DNA of 64,000 bases from Yersinia massiliensis (GTDB lineage: Bacteria; Pseudomonadota; Gammaproteobacteria; Enterobacterales; Enterobacteriaceae), in the NCBI RefSeq assembly GCF_003048255.1, contig NZ_CP028487.1:4030001-4094000 (forward strand), written 5' to 3'. The position numbers were made by a program, and so were the translations under genes. Position 1 is the first letter of the stretch; each line of letters opens with the position of its first letter. This document shows positions 13,230 through 21,537 of this stretch, one piece after another. A model generated the notes under the pieces. It saw nothing but the letters and a program-made list of their open reading frames with translations, was not told the origin of the DNA and searched no databases.

Positions 13230-14492
13230 ATGGCCCAAACAACATTAGAAGATCAGGTCACAGCAGTAAAAATTAAAAGTCCTTCCCTACTCGGTGGTGC
13301 AATGATTATTGCAGGCACCATTGTGGGCGCAGGGATGTTTTCGCTACCCGTTGTTATGTCAGGGATCTGGTTTTATTGGTCTATTGCCGTTCTGGTTTTT
13401 ACTTGGTTTTGCATGCTCCACTCTGGATTAATGATCCTCGAAGCCAACCTCAACTACCACACCGGCGCCAGTTTTGACACCATCACCAAAGACTTACTGG
13501 GCAATGGCTGGAACGTGATTAATGGCCTGACCGTCGCCTTTGTACTCTACATTCTGACCTATGCCTATATCTCCGCCAGCGGTTCTGTTATTCAACATAC
13601 ACTACGTGGCATGGGCATCGATTTTCCTGCTCGATTAGGTGGCTTATTCTTTGCCTTATTTGTCGCCTTTATTGTCTGGCTCAGTACCACTGCGGTGAGC
13701 CGCATGACAACTATCGTGCTAGGCGCAAAAATACTCACCTTCTTTATGACGTTTGGCGGGCTGCTCGGGCATGTCGAACCCGTGAAGTTGTTTAATCTAA
13801 GCGATGCTAACCCCAGTTACCTGCCCTATCTACTGATGACACTGCCGTTTTGTCTGGCTTCATTCGGCTACCACGGTAACGTCCCTAGCCTGATGAAGCA
13901 TTACGGCAAGAATCCTCATCGAATCCGCAACTGTCTGCTGATTGGCACGCTGCTGGCACTGGCCCTCTATATCATTTGGCTGGTCGGCACCATGGGCAAT
14001 ATTCCGCGACCGCAATTTCGTGAAATAGCCAGTCAGGGCGGCAATATCGATGTGTTGGTCAGTGCATTAGGGGGGATCTTAAAAAGCCCGTCAATGGACC
14101 TGCTGCTGACGGTATTCTCAAACTTCGCGGTCGCCAGTTCATTCCTGGGCGTGACATTGGGATTATTCGATTATCTGGCTGATTTATTTAAATTTGACGA
14201 CAGCCGATTAGGGCGAGGGAAAACCGCCGCCATTACCTTCATACCGCCCATCTTGGGTGGGTTGATATATCCAGATGGCTTCATCTACGCCATCGGCTAC
14301 GCGGGACTCGCCGCCACCGTCTGGGCTGCCATCGTCCCCGCGCTGTTGGCCCGAGCCTCTCGCAAACGCTTTGGTAGCCCGCTGTATCGTGTATGGGGAG
14401 GGACACCCATGATTGTGTTGATTCTGCTGTTCGGGGCAGTGAATGCCATCGCCCATGTTCTGTCCAGCTTGAATCTGCTGCCGGTCTACTAA
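13230..14492 (+). CDS. mtr: Tryptophan permease (Mtr/TnaB, HAAAP family)
   Basis: Inner-membrane proton-coupled tryptophan importer of 420 aa with about 11 hydrophobic segments. The sequence is closer to E. coli Mtr than to Tna[23 protein letters not shown] at the N-terminus, [17 protein letters not shown] in the middle, and the C-terminal [12 protein letters not shown]. By position, directly after tnaA, it fills the TnaB role and feeds tryptophanase. An ACGAGGAC ribosome site lies upstream. It converges on setA with only 28 nt between the stops. Confidence 0.94.
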   Translation: MAQTTLEDQVTAVKIKSPSLLGGAMIIAGTIVGAGMFSLPVVMSGIWFYWSIAVLVFTWFCMLHSGLMILEANLNYHTGASFDTITKDLLGNGWNVINGLTVAFVLYILTYAYISASGSVIQHTLRGMGIDFPARLGGLFFALFVAFIVWLSTTAVSRMTTIVLGAKILTFFMTFGGLLGHVEPVKLFNLSDANPSYLPYLLMTLPFCLASFGYHGNVPSLMKHYGKNPHRIRNCLLIGTLLALALYIIWLVGTMGNIPRPQFREIASQGGNIDVLVSALGGILKSPSMDLLLTVFSNFAVASSFLGVTLGLFDYLADLFKFDDSRLGRGKTAAITFIPPILGGLIYPDGFIYAIGYAGLAATVWAAIVPALLARASRKRFGSPLYRVWGGTPMIVLILLFGAVNAIAHVLSSLNLLPVY

Positions 14493-14504
14493 AACTCATC
14501 AACC

Positions 14505-14522
14505 AGCGCCCTACGGGGCGCT
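14505..14522. terminator. Hairpin between convergent mtr and setA
   Basis: A stem AGCGCC / GGCGCT closed by a further C-G pair overlaps the setA stop codon. No good T tract is present on either strand, so termination strength is uncertain. Confidence 0.45.
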
Positions 14523-15702
14523 AAGCCTCCCTGACTCGCGCACAAATAATCAACGCTAAAACCGCTAACACCATCGCCACCACATACACAGAATCATGTC
14601 CCCAAGTTTCGGTCAGTACCCCTTGCAACACACCTGCCAAAATGACACCTGTCGAAATACTGTTGGTGAACAACGTGGTCGCCGCCCCAGCTCTGCCCGG
14701 CATCAGATCTTGGAAATAGAGCATACCGATACCGGCAACGATACCGATAAAAATGGCGTTAAAAATTTGCAGCATCATCAGTGCAGATTTGAATTTAAAC
14801 AGCACCAATCCGGTATAGAACAAGACGCCCGCAAGCACCGCAAACAGCATGATTTTGCGTTTACCAAAGCGTCTGACTGAATATCCCGCCAGCAACATGA
14901 TAGGGATTTCCAACCCCGCAGCGGTGCCCATCAATAAGCCGGCCAACCGCTCAGGCAACCCCAAACTGGCGGTGATATAGAGTGGCATATCAATGATGTA
15001 CATGGTGTTGCACGTCCACATCAGCAACGAGGCAATAAACAATAGCAGGACGTCTTTGTCGGCAAATAGGCTGCCTTGCACCACTACCGGTGCATCCTCT
15101 ACGGGTTCTGCGCGCTTCACTGAGGGTAAGACAAACCACACCACCAGCGCACTCAGCACAAAAATGCCGGCGGCAATACTGAACATCAGCGTAAAGCCAT
15201 AATTAAGCGCCAACATAAACGACAGCGGTGGCCCGATAACCCAAGCCAATGAGAGCTGCGCACGCATAATGGAGCTGAACATCACCACTTCACGTGCAGA
15301 GTTATCCGCGTATTCACGCGCCAAAGCAAAAATTTGCGGCATAGCGGTGTTGGCGACGGCCGCCAAGAGCACACCGGCAGTGATTAACGTCAGATAATCA
15401 CGATTAAAAGCAAATAATAGGCAGTTCCCCACCGCCATCAAGTAACAGACCATGATGAGCTTGCGGCGATCGCCACGTAAGTCTGAGCGTTTGGCCAGTA
15501 AGAAGCTGACGGTTATCCCAGCAATGGCATTCACGGTATAAAACAGGCCGACCCACAATGGCCGGACTTTCACTTCCGTACTTAAAAACAGGCTTAAGGT
15601 CGGTGCCTGTAACGCGCCCGCGATACCTGAAAGAAAAGCCACCACAAAGAAAGCAAGAAATACCGGGTTGATGCGGCGGGAAAAAGTTAATGCAGATTTC
15701 AT
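14521..15702 (-). CDS. setA: Sugar efflux transporter SetA (MFS)
   Basis: Twelve-helix major facilitator of 393 aa in the SET family, which exports glucose, lactose and non-metabolised sugar analogues. The N-terminus through VKVRPLWVGLFYTVNAIAGI and the loop FLLAKRSDLRGDRRKL match SetA/SetB proteins. It lies immediately downstream of the sgrS homologue on the same strand, as in E. coli, where setA is co-transcribed with sgrS and helps in sugar-phosphate stress. The start has a GGAG site 9-10 nt upstream. Confidence 0.93.
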   Translation of the reverse strand: MKSALTFSRRINPVFLAFFVVAFLSGIAGALQAPTLSLFLSTEVKVRPLWVGLFYTVNAIAGITVSFLLAKRSDLRGDRRKLIMVCYLMAVGNCLLFAFNRDYLTLITAGVLLAAVANTAMPQIFALAREYADNSAREVVMFSSIMRAQLSLAWVIGPPLSFMLALNYGFTLMFSIAAGIFVLSALVVWFVLPSVKRAEPVEDAPVVVQGSLFADKDVLLLFIASLLMWTCNTMYIIDMPLYITASLGLPERLAGLLMGTAAGLEIPIMLLAGYSVRRFGKRKIMLFAVLAGVLFYTGLVLFKFKSALMMLQIFNAIFIGIVAGIGMLYFQDLMPGRAGAATTLFTNSISTGVILAGVLQGVLTETWGHDSVYVVAMVLAVLALIICARVREA

Positions 15703-15894
15703 TCCAGGCTCCAGCGCCAGAAACAGCTATTACGCCCTCTCCCCCGATTTCAAATGCAAGCGCGCCTTGAAATTGGTTAGGCAGAAGCGACAGAAGTGCT
15801 TATTTTTAGAGAAAGATAAATTAATTTTATACTCAAATATTTGCGTTGCAATGAATGCTTACGCTCACGCCACAGCGTCAATCACGCAGAGTAA

Positions 15895-15985
15895 TAAAAA
15901 AAGCCAGCGGGCGACTAAACCTGCTGGCTGGTGAAAGACACCATTACTCAGAAATTTTTGGAACTCAGTATCACAGCAAGATTCA
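15895..15985 (-). ncRNA. sgrS: Small RNA SgrS homologue (short, no SgrT ORF)
   Basis: Reading the minus strand, the conserved SgrS 3' end is present in order. The ptsG-pairing core CUGAGUAAUGGUG (15951-15939) differs from E. coli at one of 13 bases. The small hairpin GGUG-ucuuu-CACC (15942-15930) follows. The terminator stem AGCCAGC/GCUGGCU (15929-15902) ends in a run of U (to about 15896). A promoter-like TTGAAC (16018-16013), 17-bp spacer, TGTAGT (15995-15990) would start an RNA of roughly 90 nt near 15983; the 5' end is uncertain. There is no room for SgrT because pflF ends at 16035. A second CUGAGU copy lies 20 nt upstream of the core. It sits just before setA, as in E. coli, but is separated from sgrR by pflEF. 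Confidence 0.85.
15896..15929 (-). terminator. SgrS intrinsic terminator, probably shared with pflEF
   Basis: The stem AGCCAGC / GCTGGCT extends by two more G-C pairs beyond one mismatch and is followed by seven T on the minus strand. The U tail is needed for Hfq binding in SgrS. It would also end the pflEF transcript. Confidence 0.88.
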
Positions 15986-15989
15986 CTTC

Positions 15990-16018
15990 ACTACACAGTC
16001 ATGACTTAACACGTTCAA
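15990..16018 (-). promoter_or_regulatory. Candidate sgrS promoter
   Basis: TTGAAC and TGTAGT hexamers are separated by 17 bp in the gap after the pflF stop. If used, SgrR would be expected to bind just upstream, inside the 3' end of pflF. This is a by-eye call. Confidence 0.4.
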
Positions 16019-16034
16019 TCGCTAACATCAGAGA

Positions 16035-18467
16035 TCACAGCGTATGCTCGGTGCGGGCGATAATATCGTCCTGTGCATCAGGCGATAACGCGGTGAAGAA
16101 GGCCGAATAACCCGCCACCCTGACCACCAGATCGCGGTAACGATCTGGATGCTGCTTGGCATCCACCAGCGTCTCGCGGGAGACGATGTTGTATTGCACG
16201 TGCCAGCCCAGATACTCCTCAAAGAAGGTGCGTAGCATCATCATCAACTTTTCGCGGTCACGAGGATTATCCAACGTGGACGGGTTCAGTTTTTGATTCA
16301 GCAACACGCCTCCCAGAATTGAGGCCGTAGGTAGCTTGGACAGCGAGTTAAACACCGCCGTTGGCCCTAAATGGTCAGTACCAGAGGCTGGGCTTGCCCC
16401 TTCTGCCAGCGGGCTATGCGCCTTGCGACCATCCGGTGTGGCCATCGTGGCCGCCCCAAAGGGCACGTTGGCAGAAATGGATGACGTCCCTGCGTAATAG
16501 GTGCCACCAATCGGGCCACGACCGAAACGGGTGTTGTGGTATTGCTTCAGTTCATCGATGTAGGTCTGATACGCCCGCACTAACAGCTGGTCGACATCAT
16601 CGACATCATTGCCGTATTTCGGAGCTGAATTAATCAAATGTTGGCGAAGTTGTTCACCGTTCAGCCCTGCAAAATCATTGGCTAGTGCGGTTGCCAGTTG
16701 CTGCTGGCCAATAAGCTGTTGTTCAAACACTAGTTTGCGCACGGCGGCCAGGCTATTACCTAAGTTGGCAATCCCCACTTGCAAGCCAGAAACCCAGTCA
16801 TAACGCGCCCCCCCTTGTTTGATGCTTTTACCGCGCTCAATACAATCATCCACCAGCGCTGAACAGACAATATCGTGGGCATTCTCTTCCAGCACGGTAT
16901 CGACCACGCACTCTATCTCGATGGATTTGCGGGTGTAATAGCGAATCTGCTGATCCCATTGCGCCATCACTTGGTCGAAATCGGTAAAGTTACCTTTTGA
17001 TAACCCCTGCTCTTGCGGCATGAAGACTTGCCCAGATGTCGCATCACGGCCTTGTTCTAACGCGGCCAACATCACACGAGCGAAGTTGATGAAACTCATG
17101 CCCGTACAGCGATAACCCCATTTCCCCCCGACGGCAGTTTCAATACAACCAATAGCCGCATAGTCGTAAGCATCCTGCGGTTCCACACCCAACTTGATAA
17201 ATTCAGGAATGACGATTTCATCATTATTAAACGCTGGCATACCAAAACCACAGCGGATGACCTGTACACAAGCATCGAGGAAATCATCACTGATCCCCGC
17301 ATGGTAGCGGACACTGAGGTTGGGCTGAGTGGATTTTAAGCGGCCACAGGATTCCAGCACGGCATACGAAAGCGGGTTGACGGCATCAATGGCCTTGCCC
17401 TGCACCAATTTCTGCCCGCCGATGGTGACGTTTTGATAAAGCGGGCTGCCTGCCGATGCCTTGGAGTGAGAGCCAGAACGAATCTTGTTCACTTCCAGTA
17501 ATTTCAGCCAGCAACTATGCAGCATTTCAATGGCTTGTTCGCGGCTGAGGGTGTTTTCCAGCTCAACATCGCGGCGATACCACGGGTAGAGATACTGGTC
17601 GAGGCGACCAAATGATACCGAGTGGCCGTTGGATTCAATTTGCAGTATCAGTTGAATGAAATAGCACAGTTGCAACGCTTGCCAGAAACTCTGCGGTGGT
17701 TGATGAGCAATCAGGGCGCAGTTATCAGCCATACTCAACAACTCAGCGCGCCGCCATTCACGGGTTTCTTCCTCGGCCATTTGCCGCGCCACTGCGGCAT
17801 AACGCTCAATATGTTCGCTCAGTGCCGCCAGCGAGATATCAATCGCTTTCAGGAATTGCTCTTTGTGCAGATCACCCCAATCGGTCAGTTGCAGGCGCTC
17901 ACGGCGGCTGGCGACTTTAGCGCGCAGGCCATCCAAACCTTTCTCCAGCAACAGTGGGAAGTTCACCGCCAAATGGGCATCACCGGAAGTCATGTTGCCT
18001 TCCGCTTTGATGATACCTGTCGCCAGTAAGGCTTTCTGTTCATCGGTAAACATGCCGTAGCAGCGGTCCTGTACGGTTTGACCACGCCACCATGGGCAGA
18101 TTTGATGCAATACCGCTTTGTCTTGTTCGCTGACGGAGAAACCTGCGCCTGGTCGATCGGCTAAGTCATCGATTTCACTTTCGATCCAGCCGACGGTGTA
18201 CTCAGGGAAAATCGGGGCTGCACGCAATTGGCTAGCCTGATTACCGATAATCAACTCATCATTTTTGATCCACACCGTGCGCTGCTGTAAATGGTGGGCC
18301 AAGGCTAACGCACGACGAACCGGTAGCGGTTTATCCTGATGCTGCTGATAAGCCTCGGTGTAATGCTGCGCCCGCTCCGTACACACTGGCGGTTTCACAA
18401 TATGAATCAGTGCGTTTTTATGCTGTTTTGTCCGTTCGCTTAGGGTTACCAAATCGAGAGTGGTCAT
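16035..18467 (-). CDS. pflF: Glycyl radical enzyme, YbiW/PflF type (1,5-anhydroglucitol-6-phosphate lyase family)
   Basis: 810 aa, the same length as E. coli YbiW and very similar throughout. The catalytic Cys441 and Glu443 lie in AIGCIETAVGG, the C-x-E pattern of lyase/dehydratase-type glycyl radical enzymes. Pyruvate formate-lyase has adjacent cysteines instead, so this is not a true formate acetyltransferase. The radical Gly786 is in VRVAGYSAFFTAL. My recollection of recent work is that YbiW opens the ring of 1,5-anhydroglucitol-6-phosphate to 1-deoxyfructose-6-phosphate; that assignment is by homology here. Active only without oxygen, after activation by the product of the gene just upstream (4-nt gap). 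It sits between sgrR and sgrS-setA, unlike E. coli where ybiWY is elsewhere. Confidence 0.93.
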   Translation of the reverse strand: MTTLDLVTLSERTKQHKNALIHIVKPPVCTERAQHYTEAYQQHQDKPLPVRRALALAHHLQQRTVWIKNDELIIGNQASQLRAAPIFPEYTVGWIESEIDDLADRPGAGFSVSEQDKAVLHQICPWWRGQTVQDRCYGMFTDEQKALLATGIIKAEGNMTSGDAHLAVNFPLLLEKGLDGLRAKVASRRERLQLTDWGDLHKEQFLKAIDISLAALSEHIERYAAVARQMAEEETREWRRAELLSMADNCALIAHQPPQSFWQALQLCYFIQLILQIESNGHSVSFGRLDQYLYPWYRRDVELENTLSREQAIEMLHSCWLKLLEVNKIRSGSHSKASAGSPLYQNVTIGGQKLVQGKAIDAVNPLSYAVLESCGRLKSTQPNLSVRYHAGISDDFLDACVQVIRCGFGMPAFNNDEIVIPEFIKLGVEPQDAYDYAAIGCIETAVGGKWGYRCTGMSFINFARVMLAALEQGRDATSGQVFMPQEQGLSKGNFTDFDQVMAQWDQQIRYYTRKSIEIECVVDTVLEENAHDIVCSALVDDCIERGKSIKQGGARYDWVSGLQVGIANLGNSLAAVRKLVFEQQLIGQQQLATALANDFAGLNGEQLRQHLINSAPKYGNDVDDVDQLLVRAYQTYIDELKQYHNTRFGRGPIGGTYYAGTSSISANVPFGAATMATPDGRKAHSPLAEGASPASGTDHLGPTAVFNSLSKLPTASILGGVLLNQKLNPSTLDNPRDREKLMMMLRTFFEEYLGWHVQYNIVSRETLVDAKQHPDRYRDLVVRVAGYSAFFTALSPDAQDDIIARTEHTL

Positions 18468-18471
18468 TGCA

Positions 18472-19371
18472 TCATCCTCTTAACATTGCGGTTAGGCCCT
18501 TGTCACGGGCATAACTTTCCGCGAAGGCCAACAAATCAGGTGAATCCAACGGGGTACTTGCGGCCAGATAGGTTTCACCCAGCAACGAATATTTATTGAT
18601 CCCCAGTGTGTGATAAGGCAAAAAATGAATCTCTTTCACGCCAATCTCATCAGCAGCAAAATCGACAATCCCTTTCACCGAACGGCGGTCAGCATTGAAA
18701 TCAGGGATTAATGGCACTCGCACGGTGATATTGGTGCCCGCAGCGGCTAATTGGCGAAAATTCGCCATGACTCGTTTGGCGGATCCCCCCGTCCACTGCT
18801 GGAAACGGCGCTCATCGGTGTGTTTTAAGTCCGCCAACATCAAATCAAGCCACGGCAATGAGGGCGCGATATAACGCCATGGCGTATGTAAGCAAGATTC
18901 AACAGCCGTATGAATGCCCACTTGATGGCAACGTTGCAATATTTCAGCGGCAATCTCAGGCTGCATAAAAGGTTCGCCACCGGATAAGGTCACCCCACCA
19001 CCGCTACGCCGATAAAATGGCAAATCGCGCAGTAAAGTCTCCATCGTGGCATCAAGATCAATGGGGCGACCACATACCGTGAGTGCGCCACTGGGGCAGC
19101 GAAGGGTGAGCGCCTGTATATCATCTTCGGCCAATAACTGGCGCTGGATAACTAATTGATCATCAATTCGTTGGATCGCTTGCGGGCAACTTTGCTGACA
19201 CAAATCGCAACCAGAAAGACAAAGGCGTGGGTCATATAGCACATCAGGTTTTGCTGATCGGCTCTCCGGATTTTGGCACCAACGACAACTGAGCGAACAG
19301 CCTTTGAGGAACACCACGCTGCGAATGCCAGGACCGTCATGGGTGGAATAACGTTGTAGATTAAAAATCAT
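18472..19371 (-). CDS. pflE: Glycyl-radical enzyme activating protein, YbiY/PflE type (radical SAM)
   Basis: 299-aa radical SAM activase that abstracts a hydrogen from the glycine of PflF using S-adenosylmethionine. The [4Fe-4S] motif CSLSCRWC (C-x3-C-x2-C) follows the [14 protein letters not shown] signature. A ferredoxin-like insert with two further clusters is visible ([12 protein letters not shown] and CPSGALTVC), as in activases of non-PFL glycyl radical enzymes. [10 protein letters not shown] is the SAM-binding GGE motif. I chose ATG 19371 ([13 protein letters not shown]), preceded by GGAGGG; upstream in-frame codons lack family resemblance. It diverges from sgrR and is the first gene of pflE-pflF. 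Confidence 0.94.
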   Translation of the reverse strand: MIFNLQRYSTHDGPGIRSVVFLKGCSLSCRWCQNPESRSAKPDVLYDPRLCLSGCDLCQQSCPQAIQRIDDQLVIQRQLLAEDDIQALTLRCPSGALTVCGRPIDLDATMETLLRDLPFYRRSGGGVTLSGGEPFMQPEIAAEILQRCHQVGIHTAVESCLHTPWRYIAPSLPWLDLMLADLKHTDERRFQQWTGGSAKRVMANFRQLAAAGTNITVRVPLIPDFNADRRSVKGIVDFAADEIGVKEIHFLPYHTLGINKYSLLGETYLAASTPLDSPDLLAFAESYARDKGLTAMLRG

Positions 19372-19495
19372 ATTATCCCTCCACTTAGTGTGACTTCTTA
19401 GACGTTGCAGTGATAACCCGCTTTTCATGCACACCAGTATCTGCGTAATATAGGGAAAGAAAAATTGATGAATTTTGCCGTGGAGTTCCCCTTTT

Positions 19496-21157
19496 ATGTC
19501 TGCCTCACGTCTGCAACAACAGTTTATTCGGCTCTGGCAACGTTTTAATGGTCAGCAAACGGAAACCACCTTGCAAGAGCTGGCAGACGTACTCAGTTGT
19601 TCACGCCGCCATGTCCGATCCTTGCTCAGCAGCATGCAGCAAGCGGGTTGGTTGAGTTGGCAAGCCGAAGCGGGCCGTGGTAAGCGTTCACAATTGACGT
19701 TTCTCTATTCTGGTTTAGCACTGCAACAACAACGGGCCGAGGAGTTACTCGAGCAGGATCATATTGATCAACTGGTGCAATTAGTTGGCGATAAAAAAGC
19801 CGTACGACAAATGCTGCTATCCCAGTTAGGACGTAGCTTCCGGCAAGGGAAACATATTCTGCGCGTGCTCTATTACCGCCCACTGCCGAACCTGTTACCC
19901 GGTACTGCCCTACGACGTTCCGAAACGCATATGGTGCGGCAGATATTTAATGGCCTAACGCGAATAAATGAGGAAAACGGGGAACTCGAACCGGACTTAT
20001 CTCATCACTGGCAAGCCATGAGTCCGTTGCATTGGCGTTTTTATTTGCGGCCCGCCATCCATTTTCACCACGGCCGTGAATTGGAAATGAACGATGTCAT
20101 CGCCAGTTTGACGCGCTTGATCCCGCAGCCGCTGTTTTCGCACATCACCGCTGTGCGCTCCCCCACCCCCTATGTCATTGACGTGCATCTGAGCAGCCCA
20201 GACCACTGGTTACCTTGGCTATTGGGGTGCGTTCACGCCATGATTTTGCCGCAAGAGTGGGAAAGCCAGCCGGACTTCCAGCGCCATCCTATCGGCACTG
20301 GCCCCTATTCGGTGATGCGTAATCACCACAGTCAGTTGAAAATTCAGGCCTTTGATAACTATTTTGGTTTTCGCGCACTGATTGATGAAGTGAACATCTG
20401 GGTACTGCCGGAGTTGTCCGAGGAATTAGTTTACTCTGGTGTGCAGTTGCAAGCTGACGACACCAGTAAAAATGAGCTGGAAAGCCGCTTGGAAGAAGGC
20501 TGCTATTTCTTACTGTTTGACCAACGATCGGCACAAACGAGCCAACCCGAAATCCGCCGCTGGCTTTGTGAGCTGATCACACCGGTCGCCCTACTCAGCC
20601 ACGCTGACCCGTTTTATCAGCGTTACTGGTCGCCCGCTTACGGCATGCTACCGCGCTGGCACCATAACCGGTTGACCACACTAGAGCCGAAGCCCGAAGG
20701 GTTAACGGAGCTGACGCTGACGTTTTACAGTGAGCATTCTGAATTTGATGCCATCAGCCAAACACTGACCACACTGCTGGCCGCGCACGGCGTCAAATTG
20801 GTGATTCAGGTGGTCGATTATGTCAGTTGGTATCAAGGCGGTGCTGAAAGCGATATGTGGCTTGGTAGCGCCAACTTCTACCTGCCGCTGGAGTTTTCAC
20901 TGTTTGCGACGCTGTATGAGTTGCCCCTGCTGCAATATTGTCTCGACGATAAACTGCATCAAGACGTGGAGTTATGGCGTAATAATACCCTTCCCATGGC
21001 GGATTGGAGTCAACGGTTGGTCAGCCAAAATCAATTCCACCCGCTCTTCCATCACTGGCTAGAATTATATGGGCAGCACAGCATGCGCGGCGTGCGCATG
21101 AACACCCTCGGCTGGTTTGATTTCAAATCCGCATGGTTTACCCCACCCGAGGCATAA
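19496..21157 (+). CDS. sgrR: Transcriptional activator of sgrS, SgrR
   Basis: 553-aa regulator with an N-terminal winged helix ([31 protein letters not shown], residues about 28-58) and a C-terminal solute-binding-protein-like domain that is thought to sense a small molecule, probably a sugar phosphate. It is highly similar to E. coli SgrR, including the end [18 protein letters not shown] 19496 ([15 protein letters not shown]) matches the family start and follows a GTGGAG site; the TTG at 19475 is less likely. In E. coli sgrR is next to and divergent from sgrS. Here its neighbour is pflEF, and sgrS lies 3.5 kb away. Confidence 0.95.
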   Translation: MSASRLQQQFIRLWQRFNGQQTETTLQELADVLSCSRRHVRSLLSSMQQAGWLSWQAEAGRGKRSQLTFLYSGLALQQQRAEELLEQDHIDQLVQLVGDKKAVRQMLLSQLGRSFRQGKHILRVLYYRPLPNLLPGTALRRSETHMVRQIFNGLTRINEENGELEPDLSHHWQAMSPLHWRFYLRPAIHFHHGRELEMNDVIASLTRLIPQPLFSHITAVRSPTPYVIDVHLSSPDHWLPWLLGCVHAMILPQEWESQPDFQRHPIGTGPYSVMRNHHSQLKIQAFDNYFGFRALIDEVNIWVLPELSEELVYSGVQLQADDTSKNELESRLEEGCYFLLFDQRSAQTSQPEIRRWLCELITPVALLSHADPFYQRYWSPAYGMLPRWHHNRLTTLEPKPEGLTELTLTFYSEHSEFDAISQTLTTLLAAHGVKLVIQVVDYVSWYQGGAESDMWLGSANFYLPLEFSLFATLYELPLLQYCLDDKLHQDVELWRNNTLPMADWSQRLVSQNQFHPLFHHWLELYGQHSMRGVRMNTLGWFDFKSAWFTPPEA

Positions 21158-21164
21158 ACACACT

Positions 21165-21192
21165 TTCACCGGCCCGAATTAGTCTCTACAAT
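21165..21192 (+). promoter_or_regulatory. thiBPQ promoter
   Basis: TTCACC (21165-21170), 16-bp spacer, TACAAT (21187-21192). The implied start near 21199 falls exactly at the first helix of the TPP riboswitch (21201), which supports the call. Confidence 0.6.
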
Positions 21193-21200
21193 AGCGCCGT

Positions 21201-21454
21201 CTCAACGGGGTGCGGAAAAGCTGCTGTGGTCGTGATCAGAATTTATTCTGCTTCGTTCCATTAACGCTGAAACAAAAACGTTGCGAGGGAGGTTCAGCCG
21301 GAGGCGGACAGCACAGAGAAACCGGAGCGTACTGCGAGTACGTGAGGATATCGAGTACTGCCCAACGCCGGATCAACCTCACCGCAGCAGGTTTTTTTCG
21401 CTGAGAGTAAACCCGTCGAACCTGATCCGGTTAAAACCGGCGGAGGGATTTGAG
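21201..21454 (+). promoter_or_regulatory. TPP (thi-box) riboswitch with greatly extended P3 arm
   Basis: The conserved parts match the E. coli thiB riboswitch. P1 pairs CTCAA (21201) with TTGAG (21450-21454), P2 pairs ACGGG with CCCGT, and the pyrimidine-sensing CGCTGAGAG (21399-21407) is intact. The pyrophosphate arm reads GAACCTGATCCGGTTAAAACCGGCGGAGGGA. The P3 stem starts after GGGGTGC and returns at CGCTGAG. In E. coli about 15 nt lie between these points; here about 185 nt do. The base of P3 still pairs: GCG with CGC, AAAA with TTTT, CTGCT with AGCAG. The switch should reduce thiBPQ expression when thiamine pyrophosphate is plentiful. Confidence 0.92.
21283..21385. repeat. Imperfect palindromic element inserted in riboswitch P3
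   Basis: A roughly 103-bp imperfect inverted repeat centred on 21335. The centre is a perfect 6-bp stem CGTACT-GCG-AGTACG, flanked by GGAG and GTGAGG. The outer arms share GAGGTT and CCGG blocks. The layout is that of short dispersed enterobacterial palindromes (ERIC-like), but I cannot assign a named family without a genome search. Confidence 0.55.
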
Positions 21455-21506
21455 AAAAATAACGCCGCCTCACTGCGATGCCGATGTTATTCACCGCCTC
21501 AGATAC

Positions 21507-21537
21507 CTTTGCCACCTTTATCTTAAGGAGTGCAAAG
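21507..21537 (+). promoter_or_regulatory. Hairpin that sequesters the thiB ribosome site
   Basis: CTTTGC (21507-21512) pairs with GCAAAG (21532-21537), and CCTT (21515-21518) pairs with AAGG (21525-21528) of the AAGGAG ribosome site, leaving a 6-nt loop. The structure also covers the first base of the GTG start. It is a plausible OFF state of the riboswitch expression platform. Confidence 0.55.

Noticed and set aside
16035..18467. Classical pyruvate formate-lyase
   Set aside because: Lacks the adjacent Cys-Cys pair of PFL and has the C-x-E motif and the YbiW sequence instead.
21210..21526. Overlapping small frames in the thiB leader
   Set aside because: They run through the TPP riboswitch and the palindromic insert; the structured RNA explains this region better.
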